NCBI GenBank assembly: GCA_900543475.1
Contig: UQRU01000015.1
Coordinates: 1-29,862, forward strand
DNA: 29,862 nucleotides
Direction of reading: 5' to 3'
Origin: an uncultured Eubacteriales bacterium
GTDB taxonomy: Bacteria; Bacillota; Clostridia; Christensenellales; CAG-138
The position numbers and the translations under genes were made by a program. Positions 1-7,492 of this stretch are shown in pieces (the first letter of the stretch is position 1; each line of letters opens with the position of its first letter). The notes under the pieces were generated by a model, which made no database searches, had not been told where the DNA came from, and saw nothing but the letters and a program-made list of their open reading frames with translations.

Positions 1-692
1 TGTTCAACAAGTACCGCAGCGACTACCAGGTGGACAAGATCCTCGCCGGCAAGGCCACCAAGGCCATCCGCCAGCGTGCCTCTGCCGCCAAGTTCGACGA
101 GCGGCTGTCCCTGCTGGGTCTGCTGCTGGACGCCGCCACCGGCGAGCTGCGCTCCGTGGTGGAGCGGGAGGAGATGCTGCGGGAGCTGCTTGGCATCCTG
201 AAGGACGTGAAAGCCGCCCTGACCGCGCCGGAGGCGGATCTCGCCGCTCTGCTGGAGGAACAGCTGTGCCGTCAGAAGACCCGCATCGACACCGGCAGGC
301 GGTCTGGCAGTCTCTCCCAGGAGGCGGAGCGCTCCCACCGCCGGATCATCGCCGCTCTGGAGCGGCAGAAAGTCCTGGCTGGACAGACCGTGGACAGTCA
401 GACGGGCTTTGCTGCAGTGAAGGCGGACTTCGACCAGATGGTCCAGGGCCTAAAAGCCCAGGCCAAGACCGCCGGGGAGATGCTGAACAACCTCTTCGCC
501 TTCTGCGAGGAGGTGTTCCCGGAGGGGCAGGAGCTGCTGATCCTGGTGACGGAGCTGACCATCAACTACTACGCCGCCACCTTCATCAGCCGCTACGGCT
601 GCGACGCGTATTTCGCCCACAACCAGGAGCTGCTGTTCTACGAGCGCCAGCAGGAGATCATCTCCCAGCTGGAGTCCCTGGAGCTGAACTGA
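1..692 (+). CDS. C-terminal part of a helical cytosolic protein, possibly a MoxR-like AAA ATPase
   Basis: The reading frame is open from base 3 to the TGA at 690-692 without a convincing start, so the gene begins before the window. A GTG at 30 is in frame but has no ribosome binding site and continues an open frame, so it is probably internal. The visible 230 residues are rich in Leu, Glu, Arg and Ala and look all-helical, with no signal peptide or membrane segment. A conserved-looking C-terminal stretch contains LVTELT and YGCDAYFAHNQ, followed by FYERQ near the end. It resembles what I recall of the C-terminal helical region of MoxR-like AAA ATPases in Clostridia, but the ATPase core (Walker A and B) lies outside the window. 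The family call is therefore a guess. The next gene starts 23 bp downstream on the same strand. Confidence 0.5.
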   Translation, partial: FNKYRSDYQVDKILAGKATKAIRQRASAAKFDERLSLLGLLLDAATGELRSVVEREEMLRELLGILKDVKAALTAPEADLAALLEEQLCRQKTRIDTGRRSGSLSQEAERSHRRIIAALERQKVLAGQTVDSQTGFAAVKADFDQMVQGLKAQAKTAGEMLNNLFAFCEEVFPEGQELLILVTELTINYYAATFISRYGCDAYFAHNQELLFYERQQEIISQLESLELN

Positions 693-715
693 CCGCGGGG
701 GGAGAGGAAGGGCTC

Positions 716-1390
716 ATGTACCGCATTTTCATCGTGGAGGACGACGCGGCCATCGCCGGGGTCATCCGCCGCCATCTGGAGGGCTGGGGCTACACCGTCC
801 GCTGCGCGGAGCGGTTCGACGACGTCTTGTCGGAGTTCGCCGCCTTCGACCCCCATCTGGTGCTGCTGGACATCTCCCTCCCCTTCTTCAACGGCTACCA
901 CTGGTGCCAGGAGATCCGCCGGGTCTCCAAGGCGCCCATCTTATTTCTCACCTCCGCCTCGGACAATGTGAACGTGGTGATGGCCATGCAGCTGGGCGGG
1001 GATGACCTGCTGGCAAAGCCCTTTGATTTACAGGTGCTCTCCGCCAAGGTCCAGGCCCTGCTGCGGCGGGCCTACGACTTCGGCCCGTCTTCCCACCTGC
1101 TCTCCTGCGGCGCCGCGGTGCTGAACGTGTCTGATGGGACGCTGGATGCCCACGGGCAGCGGGTGGAGCTGACGAGGAACGAGTGCCGGATTCTGCAGCT
1201 CCTGCTGGAGCACAAGGGGGAGATCGTCAGCCGGGACGCATTGATGACCCGGCTGTGGGAGTCCGACAGCTTTGTGGATGAGAACACCCTGACGGTGAAC
1301 ATCGCCCGGCTGCGGCGGAAGCTGGAGGCGGCGGGCCTCCCGGATTTCATCCGTACCCGGAAGGGCGCCGGATATCTGGTGGAGGGGTGA
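716..1390 (+). CDS. OmpR/PhoB-family response regulator (BceR-like)
   Basis: This is a two-component response regulator of 224 residues, normal for the OmpR family. The receiver domain spans about residues 1-115, with acidic pocket D9/D10, phospho-acceptor D52, T79 and K101 (AKPFD). A winged-helix DNA-binding domain spans about 130-224 (LTRNECRILQLL, then NTLTVNIARLRRKL and RKGAGYLVEG). The ATG at 716 is chosen because it has GGGGAGAGG just upstream and gives a canonical N-terminus; the longer frame starting at 266 only overlaps the preceding gene. The histidine kinase starts 5 bp after the stop. A peptide-exporter-type ABC transporter follows, so the likely role is activation of that transporter when the kinase senses cell-wall-active peptides, as in Bacillus BceRS. 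A candidate operator lies at 2386-2399. Confidence 0.9.
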   Translation: MYRIFIVEDDAAIAGVIRRHLEGWGYTVRCAERFDDVLSEFAAFDPHLVLLDISLPFFNGYHWCQEIRRVSKAPILFLTSASDNVNVVMAMQLGGDDLLAKPFDLQVLSAKVQALLRRAYDFGPSSHLLSCGAAVLNVSDGTLDAHGQRVELTRNECRILQLLLEHKGEIVSRDALMTRLWESDSFVDENTLTVNIARLRRKLEAAGLPDFIRTRKGAGYLVEG

Positions 1391-1394
1391 CGGA

Positions 1395-2378
1395 ATGCTG
1401 ACAGCCTATCTCAAGCGCCAGTGGAAGCTGCTGTTGCTGCTGGCCGGGGCGGTGGCGGTGTTCGCCGCCGTGTTCGCCCTGTACAGCCTGCCGGTGGAGG
1501 CGGTTGCCTATGCAGGCCTTCTCTGCCTAATGCTGGGGCTGGTCCTGTTTGCCCTGGGGTACTCCGCCTTTCTCCGGCGGCACCGGGAGCTGGAAGGGCT
1601 TTTACGAAAGGTCCATGAGTCGGTGCTGCCCCTGCCGCCGCCCCGGGGCGTACTGGAGGCGGACTACCAGGCCCTGCTGAGGGCGGTCTGCGCCGACCGG
1701 GTGCGTCTGGCGGCGGAGAACCGGGACCGGCTGGAGGACATGACGGATTACTACACCCTCTGGGCCCACCAGATCAAAACCCCCATCGCCGCGGCCCGGC
1801 TGCTCTTGCAGGAGGATCCCGGCGCTGTGGGCACGGAGGTGGAAGTGGAGCTCCTGAAGATCGAGCAGTATGTGGACATGGTGCTGGGCTACCTGCGGCT
1901 GGACAGCGAGAGCACGGACTATGTCCTCCGGGACACGGACCTGGACGGCCTGCTGCGGCAGGCGGTGCGGAAGTTCGCCCGGATGTTCATTCTGAAAAAG
2001 ATCACCCTGGACTTTCGGGAGACCGGGCGGACGGTGCTGACGGACGGGAAGTGGCTCTCCTTCGTAGTGGAGCAGGTACTGTCCAACGCCCTGAAATACA
2101 CCCCCGCCGGGGGCCGCATCCGGATCTACGGGGACGGAGAGACGCTGGTGATCGCCGACAGCGGCATCGGTATCCGGCCGGAGGACCTGCCCCGGGTGTT
2201 CGAGAAGGGCTTCACCGGCTACAACGGCCGGGAGGACAAGAAGTCCACCGGCATCGGGCTGTACCTGTGCCGCCGGGTGATGGACCGGCTGAACCACGGG
2301 ATCTCCATCGTCTCCCGCCCCGGGCAGGGGACGCTGGTGCGGCTGGACCTCTCCCGGGGCCGACGGGTGGTGGAGTGA
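1395..2378 (+). CDS. Intramembrane-sensing histidine kinase (BceS-like)
   Basis: A sensor kinase of 327 residues. Two membrane helices (about 12-31 and 36-60) are separated by only a few residues, so there is no extracellular sensor domain; this is typical of BceS-type kinases that read the state of their partner ABC transporter. The dimerisation/phospho-acceptor helix has H125 in WAHQIKTP. The ATPase domain shows the N box (N231 in VLSNALKYTP), the G1 box (D255-S-G257) and the G2 box GIGLYL at about 286-291. The ATG follows GGAGGGG by a short spacer and sits 5 bp after the response regulator, so the two are co-transcribed and probably translationally coupled. The stop at 2376-2378 is followed at once by the regulatory region of the transporter genes. 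Confidence 0.9.
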   Translation: MLTAYLKRQWKLLLLLAGAVAVFAAVFALYSLPVEAVAYAGLLCLMLGLVLFALGYSAFLRRHRELEGLLRKVHESVLPLPPPRGVLEADYQALLRAVCADRVRLAAENRDRLEDMTDYYTLWAHQIKTPIAAARLLLQEDPGAVGTEVEVELLKIEQYVDMVLGYLRLDSESTDYVLRDTDLDGLLRQAVRKFARMFILKKITLDFRETGRTVLTDGKWLSFVVEQVLSNALKYTPAGGRIRIYGDGETLVIADSGIGIRPEDLPRVFEKGFTGYNGREDKKSTGIGLYLCRRVMDRLNHGISIVSRPGQGTLVRLDLSRGRRVVE

Positions 2379-2385
2379 CCCAATG

Positions 2386-2399
2386 TGACGAAACTGTAA
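2386..2399 (+). promoter_or_regulatory. Candidate BceR-type operator
   Basis: The sequence TGACG-AAAC-TGTAA matches the known BceR-family consensus TnACA-N4-TGTAA in all but one base. It starts 8 bp after the kinase stop codon. Its centre lies about 74 bp upstream of the transcription start expected from the -10 box at 2454, the usual distance for activation by these regulators. Both the match and the spacing are read from the sequence; binding is inferred. Confidence 0.6.
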
Positions 2400-2405
2400 G
2401 GAATC

Positions 2406-2447
2406 GGGCCGGACTGTAAGCCAAATCCATGGCAGACAGTCCGGCCC
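2406..2447 (+). terminator. Perfect 12-bp hairpin between kinase and ABC genes
   Basis: GGGCCGGACTGT (2406-2417) pairs perfectly with ACAGTCCGGCCC (2436-2447). Inside the loop a second 4-bp stem, GCCA/TGGC (2420-2423 and 2430-2433), extends it. Only TTT follows, so it is a weak intrinsic terminator for the regulator genes at best. It sits between the candidate operator and the -10 box and covers the -35 region of the transporter promoter, so it may also have a regulatory role. Confidence 0.55.
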
Positions 2448-2453
2448 TTTGGC

Positions 2454-2459
2454 TACAAT
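2454..2459 (+). promoter_or_regulatory. -10 element of the ABC transporter promoter
   Basis: TACAAT lies 32 bp before the ATG at 2492. No good -35 hexamer is present at the right distance; the region there is the 3' arm of the hairpin. A missing -35 fits a promoter that depends on an activator such as the BceR-like regulator. Confidence 0.5.
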
Positions 2460-2491
2460 AGAGGCATGATCCGATACGAGGAGGAATCTTG

Positions 2492-3259
2492 ATGCCATTG
2501 TTGGAAGTACAGCATGTACAGAAAATCTACACCACCCGCTTCGGCGGCACGCAGGTCCAGGCCCTGTCCAACGTCAGCTTCTCCGTGGAGGAGGGGGAGT
2601 ACGTGGCCATCATGGGGGAGTCCGGCTCCGGCAAGACCACCCTGCTGAACATCCTGGCGGCCCTGGACAGCCCCACCGCCGGGGAGGTTTTACTGGAGGG
2701 CAGGCCCCTCTCTGCCATCCGGGAGCGGGATCTGGCGGCCTTCCGCCGGTCCCACCTGGGGTTCGTGTTCCAGGACTTCAACCTGTTGGACACCTTCTCC
2801 CTTCAGGACAACATCTATCTGCCCCTGGTGCTGGCGGGCACAGACTACCGGGAGATGCAGCAAAAGCTCCGCCCCATCGCAGATCAGCTGGGCATCTCGG
2901 ACATCTTGGCGAAATACCCCTATGAGGTCTCCGGCGGCCAGAAGCAGCGGGCTGCTGTGGCCCGGGCCCTCATCACGGACCCCCAGTTGATCCTGGCAGA
3001 CGAACCCACCGGCGCTCTGGACTCCCGGTCCTCCGACGCCCTGCTGGAGCTGTTTGGAGAACTGAACGGCACCGGGCAGACCATTTTGATGGTCACCCAC
3101 TCGGTAAACGCGGCCAGCCACGCTGGACGGGTGTTGTTCCTCCGGGACGGACAGGTGTACCACCAGCTCTACCGGGGCGGCGAGAGCCAGGAGGCCCAGT
3201 TCCGCCGGATCTCCGACACCCTGACGGTCCTGGCGGGAGGCGGTGAGCCCCATGCGTAA
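2492..3259 (+). CDS. ABC transporter ATPase (BceA-like, peptide detoxification)
   Basis: The 255-residue nucleotide-binding subunit of a MacB/BceA-type transporter. Motifs are Walker A GESGSGKTT at 42-50, Q-loop Q94 (FVFQDFNLL), signature VSGGQKQR at 146-153, Walker B LILADE at 166-171, D-loop GALDSR and switch histidine H203. The extended FQDFNLLDTFS stretch after the Q-loop is typical of this family. The start is the ATG at 2492, about 7 bp after GAGGAGGA; a TTG one codon earlier is less likely. The stop codon overlaps the start of the permease gene by 8 bp, so the two are translationally coupled. Together they probably remove cell-wall-targeting antimicrobial peptides from their lipid targets. 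Confidence 0.92.
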   Translation: MPLLEVQHVQKIYTTRFGGTQVQALSNVSFSVEEGEYVAIMGESGSGKTTLLNILAALDSPTAGEVLLEGRPLSAIRERDLAAFRRSHLGFVFQDFNLLDTFSLQDNIYLPLVLAGTDYREMQQKLRPIADQLGISDILAKYPYEVSGGQKQRAAVARALITDPQLILADEPTGALDSRSSDALLELFGELNGTGQTILMVTHSVNAASHAGRVLFLRDGQVYHQLYRGGESQEAQFRRISDTLTVLAGGGEPHA

Positions 3260-5228
3260 GTCCGGCTTCTTTCCCCGCCTGGCCCTGGTGAATCTGATGC
3301 GCAACGGCCGGTTCTATGGGCCGTATCTGCTCTCCTGCGGCATGACGGCCGCCATGTACTACATTCTCTCCTACCTGACCTTCAGCGACATTGTGGCCTC
3401 CGTCCGGGGGGCCGGATATCTCCAAAGCCTGATGTACCTGGGCCGGCTGGTGGTGACGCTGTTCTCCGCGGTTCTGCTGCTGTACGCCAACAGCTTTGTG
3501 ATGAAGCGCCGCCGGCGGGAGCTGGGGCTGTACAACATCCTGGGTCTGGAGAAGCGCCACACCGCCCGCCTGATGGTGTGGGAGACGCTCTACTGCGCCG
3601 CCGCGGCCATTGTGGGCGGGCTCGCGGCAGGGGTGCTGTTGAGCAAACTGGTGCTGCTGCTCCTATTGCAGCTGTCCCACCTGCCGGTGGAGTATGGCTT
3701 TGAGATCAGCCTTTCCGGCATGGCCGATACCGCCGCTCTCTTCGGCTTCCTCTTCCTGCTGACGCTGGTGTGGAACCTGTTCGGGCTGCTCCGGTCCCGT
3801 CCTGTGGAACTGCTCCACAGCGCCAGTGCCGGGGAGCGGGAGCCCCGGACCCGCCGCCTGCTGGTGGTGCTGGGGGCCGTCACTCTGGGGGCTGGCTATG
3901 CCACCGCTCTGACGGTAGAGGACCCCTTTACCGCCCTGGCCTATTTCTTCCTGGCGGTGGCGCTGGTGATGGTCGGCACCTACTGCCTGTTCACCGCCGG
4001 GTCCATCGCCCTGCTGAAGCGCCTGCGGAACAGCCCCCGGTACTACTACCAGCCCAAGCACTTCACCGCCGTGGCGGGGCTGCTGTACCGGATGAAGCAG
4101 AACGCCGTGGGCCTGGCCAACATCTGCATCCTCTCCACCATGGTGCTGGTGACGGTATCCACCACCGTCAGCCTGTACGCCGGGCTGGAGGGAGCTTTGG
4201 AGCGGATGTATCCCTATGATGTGGACGTGGTCCAGTCCCTGGACGAAGTGCCGCCGGAACAGGAGACGGCCCTGAACGAGGACACTCTGGAGCGGGTCCA
4301 GACCGCCGCCGCGGACGCAGGCCGGAAGGTGGAGCTGCTCCGGTGGTCCACTCCGGGGGACACCGTCGGCTATTACACAGGAAACACCTTCACCCTTGTG
4401 GCGCAGGAGGGCGTCAGCACCGAAATCCGGTTGCTCACCGCCGATGACTACGGCCGCCTCACCGGCCATACCGTGGACCTGGAGCCGGAAGAGGTGCTGG
4501 TCCAGGCAGAGAATCTGGACCTGCCGGATACCTTCTATATCGAAGACCTCCCTTTTCACATCGCTGGGACCATCATGGACTTTCCCCGATACAACAGCTC
4601 CATCCTGATCTCCGGCCAGACGGCGCAGCTTTTCCTGGTGGTGGCGGATGAGACCGTAGTCTCCGCCATCAGCGACCGGGATGCCAGCAGAGTCCACCGG
4701 GAATTTCGTGTCCAGGTGGACCTGGACGGCACGGAAGAGGAAAAGCTGGCCTTTGTGGACCCCCTGCTGGCGGCGGACGCCAATGACGTGTACTCCGTCA
4801 TCAGCCATCAGGACAACGCTGTGGACCTGTACACCATGTACGGCGGCTTCCTGTTCCTGGGCGTGTTTCTGGGGCTGCTGTTCCTGCTGTCCACGGTACT
4901 CATCATCTACTACAAGCAGATTTCCGAGGGATATGAGGACCAGCGCCGCTATCAGATCATGCAGCAGGTGGGCATGAGTCCCCAGGAGGTCCGCTCCTCC
5001 ATCCGCAGTCAGGTGCTGCTGGTGTTCTTCCTGCCCCTGGTGACGGCGGGCATCCATGTGGCGGCAGCCTTCCCCATGCTGTGCAAACTGCTGGAGCTGT
5101 TCAACCTCTTTGACGTCCGTCTGTTCGCCCTCTGCGCCGCCGGGACGCTGCTGGTGTTCTGCGCCATCTACGCCCTGGTCTACGGCCTTACCACCCGCAC
5201 GTACAGCCGCATCGTGGGCGGACAATAG
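3252..5228 (+). CDS. FtsX-domain ABC permease (BceB-like)
   Basis: A permease of 658 residues, the normal length for BceB. About ten membrane helices are visible: near 24-45, 64-84, 108-140, 160-180, 203-222, 228-254 and 288-311, then 531-554, 587-610 and 622-646. Between helices 7 and 8 lies a large hydrophilic domain (about 312-530), the hallmark of BceB permeases and the part that contacts peptide and kinase. Two FtsX-like segments flank it. The ATG at 3252 is preferred over a GTG at 3243, which lies on top of the GGGAGGCGG ribosome binding site. The start overlaps the ATPase stop by 8 bp. A long inverted repeat that can end transcription follows 34 bp after the stop. Confidence 0.92.
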   Translation: MRKSGFFPRLALVNLMRNGRFYGPYLLSCGMTAAMYYILSYLTFSDIVASVRGAGYLQSLMYLGRLVVTLFSAVLLLYANSFVMKRRRRELGLYNILGLEKRHTARLMVWETLYCAAAAIVGGLAAGVLLSKLVLLLLLQLSHLPVEYGFEISLSGMADTAALFGFLFLLTLVWNLFGLLRSRPVELLHSASAGEREPRTRRLLVVLGAVTLGAGYATALTVEDPFTALAYFFLAVALVMVGTYCLFTAGSIALLKRLRNSPRYYYQPKHFTAVAGLLYRMKQNAVGLANICILSTMVLVTVSTTVSLYAGLEGALERMYPYDVDVVQSLDEVPPEQETALNEDTLERVQTAAADAGRKVELLRWSTPGDTVGYYTGNTFTLVAQEGVSTEIRLLTADDYGRLTGHTVDLEPEEVLVQAENLDLPDTFYIEDLPFHIAGTIMDFPRYNSSILISGQTAQLFLVVADETVVSAISDRDASRVHREFRVQVDLDGTEEEKLAFVDPLLAADANDVYSVISHQDNAVDLYTMYGGFLFLGVFLGLLFLLSTVLIIYYKQISEGYEDQRRYQIMQQVGMSPQEVRSSIRSQVLLVFFLPLVTAGIHVAAAFPMLCKLLELFNLFDVRLFALCAAGTLLVFCAIYALVYGLTTRTYSRIVGGQ

Positions 5229-5261
5229 GACACATGGAGCGCCCCCGGAGATATCAGATAT

Positions 5262-5315
5262 AAGATAAAGGATAAGAGATGCCCTTGTTTGGGAAGATCT
5301 CTTATCCTTTATCTT
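5262..5315. terminator. Bidirectional terminator between convergent operons
   Basis: A perfect 19-bp inverted repeat (5262-5280 with 5297-5315) encloses a 16-nt loop. The arms are A/T-rich (AGATAAAGGATAAGAGAT on the left), in strong contrast to the GC-rich genes on both sides. The right arm runs into TTTT, and the left arm gives T-rich sequence on the minus strand. It lies between two convergent genes and can serve both. Confidence 0.75.
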
Positions 5316-5329
5316 TTCACTTTTATCTG

Positions 5330-6097
5330 TTACTTTGCAGGCCGGATCATGGCCCGGCGCAGCAGCAGCCAGCTGAGGGCGAAGAACGCCGCCCCCATGG
5401 CCAGCAGCACCGCCGCCGCGTTCCAGGGGGATGCGGCCAGGAACTGTCCGAAAGCCGCCAGGGCCTCCACCGCCGCCCGCCCGGCGGAGGTGGTGCCCAG
5501 CCAGCTAATCAGCGGCACACTGCCGAAGATCAGCACCAGCGGCACGGTCACGGAAATCAGGATGGTCCAGAACTTGTTCAGCCGCCAGTACAGGGCGGAG
5601 CAGAACTGCCCCAGGGCCGCCAGCATCCAGCCCACCGCGGCGGAGAAGATCGCGCCCCGCACCAGGCCACCGATCCCGGCACCGGCGGAGGGTCCCTCAT
5701 AGATCACCTGGTACAGATCTGTAATCAGCAGCCGGCCCTGGCCGCCCAAGACTGTTTGATAGGCGCCCATAATCACCGTGACACCCGCTGCCACCAGCAC
5801 CGCCGCCACCGCCAGGGCGGCCACGTCCGCCAGGAAGGCGGACCGACGGGACACGCCGTTCTGGTTCAGCACCCGCTGATTCTCCCGCAGGCCCACCATG
5901 CCCAACACAAGGCCGAACATCCCCACGGCAATGGAATAGCCGTTGAAGCTGCCCTCCATGGCCGTCTCTCCGGCCAGGAAATAGGTGATTGCCAGCATCG
6001 CCGCCGGGATCAGCGCCATGACCAGCCACAGGATCGCCACTGCCCGGAAATAATTCCGGACCTCATACCGGAAGGCCCGGCCGAATCGCGTGTTCAT
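5330..6097 (-). CDS. ABC-2 type transporter permease
   Basis: A membrane protein of 255 residues with about six hydrophobic helices (near 18-42, 52-66, 88-112, 143-165, 172-200 and 225-248), the layout of ABC-2 permeases in YtrC/BcrB-like exporters. There is no signal peptide. Its ATG (6095-6097) overlaps the stop of the ATPase gene by 4 bp in the ATGA arrangement, so it is co-translated with it. The substrate cannot be read from the sequence. GntR-YtrA-linked transporters of this type are often tied to cell-envelope stress or antimicrobial export, which is an inference here. Confidence 0.8.
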   Translation of the reverse strand: MNTRFGRAFRYEVRNYFRAVAILWLVMALIPAAMLAITYFLAGETAMEGSFNGYSIAVGMFGLVLGMVGLRENQRVLNQNGVSRRSAFLADVAALAVAAVLVAAGVTVIMGAYQTVLGGQGRLLITDLYQVIYEGPSAGAGIGGLVRGAIFSAAVGWMLAALGQFCSALYWRLNKFWTILISVTVPLVLIFGSVPLISWLGTTSAGRAAVEALAAFGQFLAASPWNAAAVLLAMGAAFFALSWLLLRRAMIRPAK

Positions 6098-6948
6098 CTC
6101 TGATCCTCCTCTTCCATCAGGCTGATAAAATACTCCTGGAGCCCCACGCGCCGCCGCTCCAGCCCGGCGGGCAGGGCCTCTGTCCCCCCGCCCCGGATGC
6201 AGACGGTCTTGAGTCCGCCCAGCACAGAGGATGTAAACACGTCCCGCCCGGCGGCCCAGCTGTCCACCACCCCGGCAGGGCCGGACACCGCCCAGCAGGC
6301 GGCGGTCAGCTCTTCCGTGGGCGCGTCCTGCAGGATGCGTCCCTTCCGGATGATGACCGTGTGCTCGATGAGGTCCGCCACCTCCGCGATCAGGTGGGTG
6401 GAGACCACCATGGTGCAGGGGTGCTCCGCGTATTTCTGCACCAGCAGCTTGTAGAACAGGTCCCGGTGCTGGGCGTCCAGACCCAGAACAGGCTCGTCAA
6501 ACAGCACATAGGGGGTGTTGACGCTGAGACCCAAAATCAGACGGAAGATGGACCCGTAGCCGGTGGAGAGGCCGTTGATCTTCTTGTTCAACGGCAGTTC
6601 GAACTGCTTTGCCAGGCTCTCCGCATAGCTCCGGTCGAAGTCCGGGTAAAACACGGCCGCCGTGTCCAGGGCCCGCTTCACCTTCATGTCGTCGGGATAT
6701 AGGTTCTTCTCCCCCACCAGGAACAGCTTGCCCAGCGCCGCGTCGCTGTCGGCGGGAGCGCCGTCCACGGCGACGGTGCCGCTATCTGGGCACAGCCGCC
6801 CGGTGAGGATGTTCAGCAGCGTGGACTTGCCAGCGCCGTTGTTGCCCAGCAGCCCGTAGATCTTCCCCTCCTCAAAGGTCAAAGACACATCCTCCAGGGC
6901 GCGGGTGTCCGCAAACCGCTTGGAGATGTGCTGAAACTCAATGGCCAT
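6094..6948 (-). CDS. ABC transporter ATPase of a YtrA-regulated exporter
   Basis: A 284-residue ATPase. Walker A GNNGAGKST is at 35-43, Walker B YVLFDEP at 147-153, D-loop GLDAQ follows, and the switch histidine is H185 (VVSTHL). The ABC signature is LSTGY (127-131) in place of LSGGQ, a variant seen in the YtrB/BcrA-like ABC-2 group. The C-terminal 60-70 residues form the accessory region usual for ABC-2 ATPases. Its start overlaps the GntR gene by 11 bp and its stop overlaps the permease start by 4 bp, so the three genes form one tightly coupled operon. Confidence 0.88.
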   Translation of the reverse strand: MAIEFQHISKRFADTRALEDVSLTFEEGKIYGLLGNNGAGKSTLLNILTGRLCPDSGTVAVDGAPADSDAALGKLFLVGEKNLYPDDMKVKRALDTAAVFYPDFDRSYAESLAKQFELPLNKKINGLSTGYGSIFRLILGLSVNTPYVLFDEPVLGLDAQHRDLFYKLLVQKYAEHPCTMVVSTHLIAEVADLIEHTVIIRKGRILQDAPTEELTAACWAVSGPAGVVDSWAAGRDVFTSSVLGGLKTVCIRGGGTEALPAGLERRRVGLQEYFISLMEEEDQR

Positions 6949-7309
6949 CTTCTTTCATTCCCCTTTCCAGAAGTTCCAGCAACTCCTGATCCGTCAGGCC
7001 CAGATTCCGGGCCTCCCGCACCATCCGCTGGACGTAGTCCTGATAAAACCGCTCCCGCCGGCTCTGGCGGAGCTTCTCCCGGGCGCCGGAGGCCACAAAC
7101 ATCCCCACGCCCCGTTTCTTGTACAGCAGCCCCGCGTCCACCAGCAGGTTGATCCCCTTCAGGGCGGTGGCGGGATTGATCCGGTACTGCACCGAATACT
7201 CCGTGATGGACGGCACCTGGCTCTCCTCTGGGTAGGCCCCGGAGAGGATCGCCTCCTCCAGCTGCTCCGCGATCTGCTGGAAGATGGGCCGGTCTTCCGT
7301 CAACGTCAA
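6938..7309 (-). CDS. GntR-family regulator, YtrA subfamily
   Basis: A small repressor of 123 residues, the size of the YtrA subfamily. The winged-helix domain is at about 8-75 (PIFQQIAEQLEEAI at the front, helix-turn-helix around VPSITEYSVQYRINPATALKGINLL, wing KKRGVGMFVA). A short two-helix dimerisation tail replaces the ligand-binding domain of larger GntR proteins. It is the first gene of the operon with the ATPase and permease. A palindrome just downstream of the promoter (7343-7366) is its probable operator, so it should repress its own operon. The inducing signal is unknown. Confidence 0.88.
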   Translation of the reverse strand: MTLTEDRPIFQQIAEQLEEAILSGAYPEESQVPSITEYSVQYRINPATALKGINLLVDAGLLYKKRGVGMFVASGAREKLRQSRRERFYQDYVQRMVREARNLGLTDQELLELLERGMKEDGH

Positions 7310-7342
7310 GGCGGTTCCCCCTTTCCTGCCGGTTTGTTATCT

Positions 7343-7366
7343 GGTTAATTAGTCTAGTAACTAACC
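7343..7366. promoter_or_regulatory. Palindromic operator of the GntR/ABC operon
   Basis: A 24-bp near-palindrome with perfect outer arms GGTTA/TAACC and inner TTA/TAA pairs; 18 of 24 positions are symmetric. It begins about 9 bp past the -10 box on the minus strand and so covers the expected first transcribed bases, where a bound repressor would block transcription. Assignment to the GntR product is by position. Confidence 0.65.
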
Positions 7367-7374
7367 GTGTGGCT

Positions 7375-7403
7375 AATATAGCATGAGCCACATCTCTTGT
7401 CAA
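7375..7403 (-). promoter_or_regulatory. Sigma-70 type promoter of the GntR/ABC operon
   Basis: On the minus strand TTGACA (7398-7403) is followed after exactly 17 bp by TATATT (7375-7380). The -35 is a perfect consensus. The gntR start codon lies about 66 bp downstream. Confidence 0.85.
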
Positions 7404-7442
7404 GGGGGGAGCGCGGAATTTTTTGCCCCGCCCTGCTTTCCG

Positions 7443-7479
7443 ATAAAAACGCCCGCGGGGACAGGCATCCCCGCGGGCG
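7443..7479 (-). terminator. Intrinsic terminator of the acetyltransferase gene
   Basis: On the minus strand a 12-bp stem (CGCCCGCGGGGA, arms 7450-7461 and 7468-7479) with a 6-nt loop is followed by GTTTTTAT. It lies 14 bp after the stop codon. Confidence 0.85.
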
Positions 7480-7492
7480 GTCTCTTTCTCCT

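Noticed and set aside
3663..5225. 520-codon open frame on the minus strand
   Set aside because: It lies entirely antisense to the BceB-like permease, has a Gln/His/Gly-rich composition typical of reversed GC-rich genes, and has no ribosome binding site or family features.
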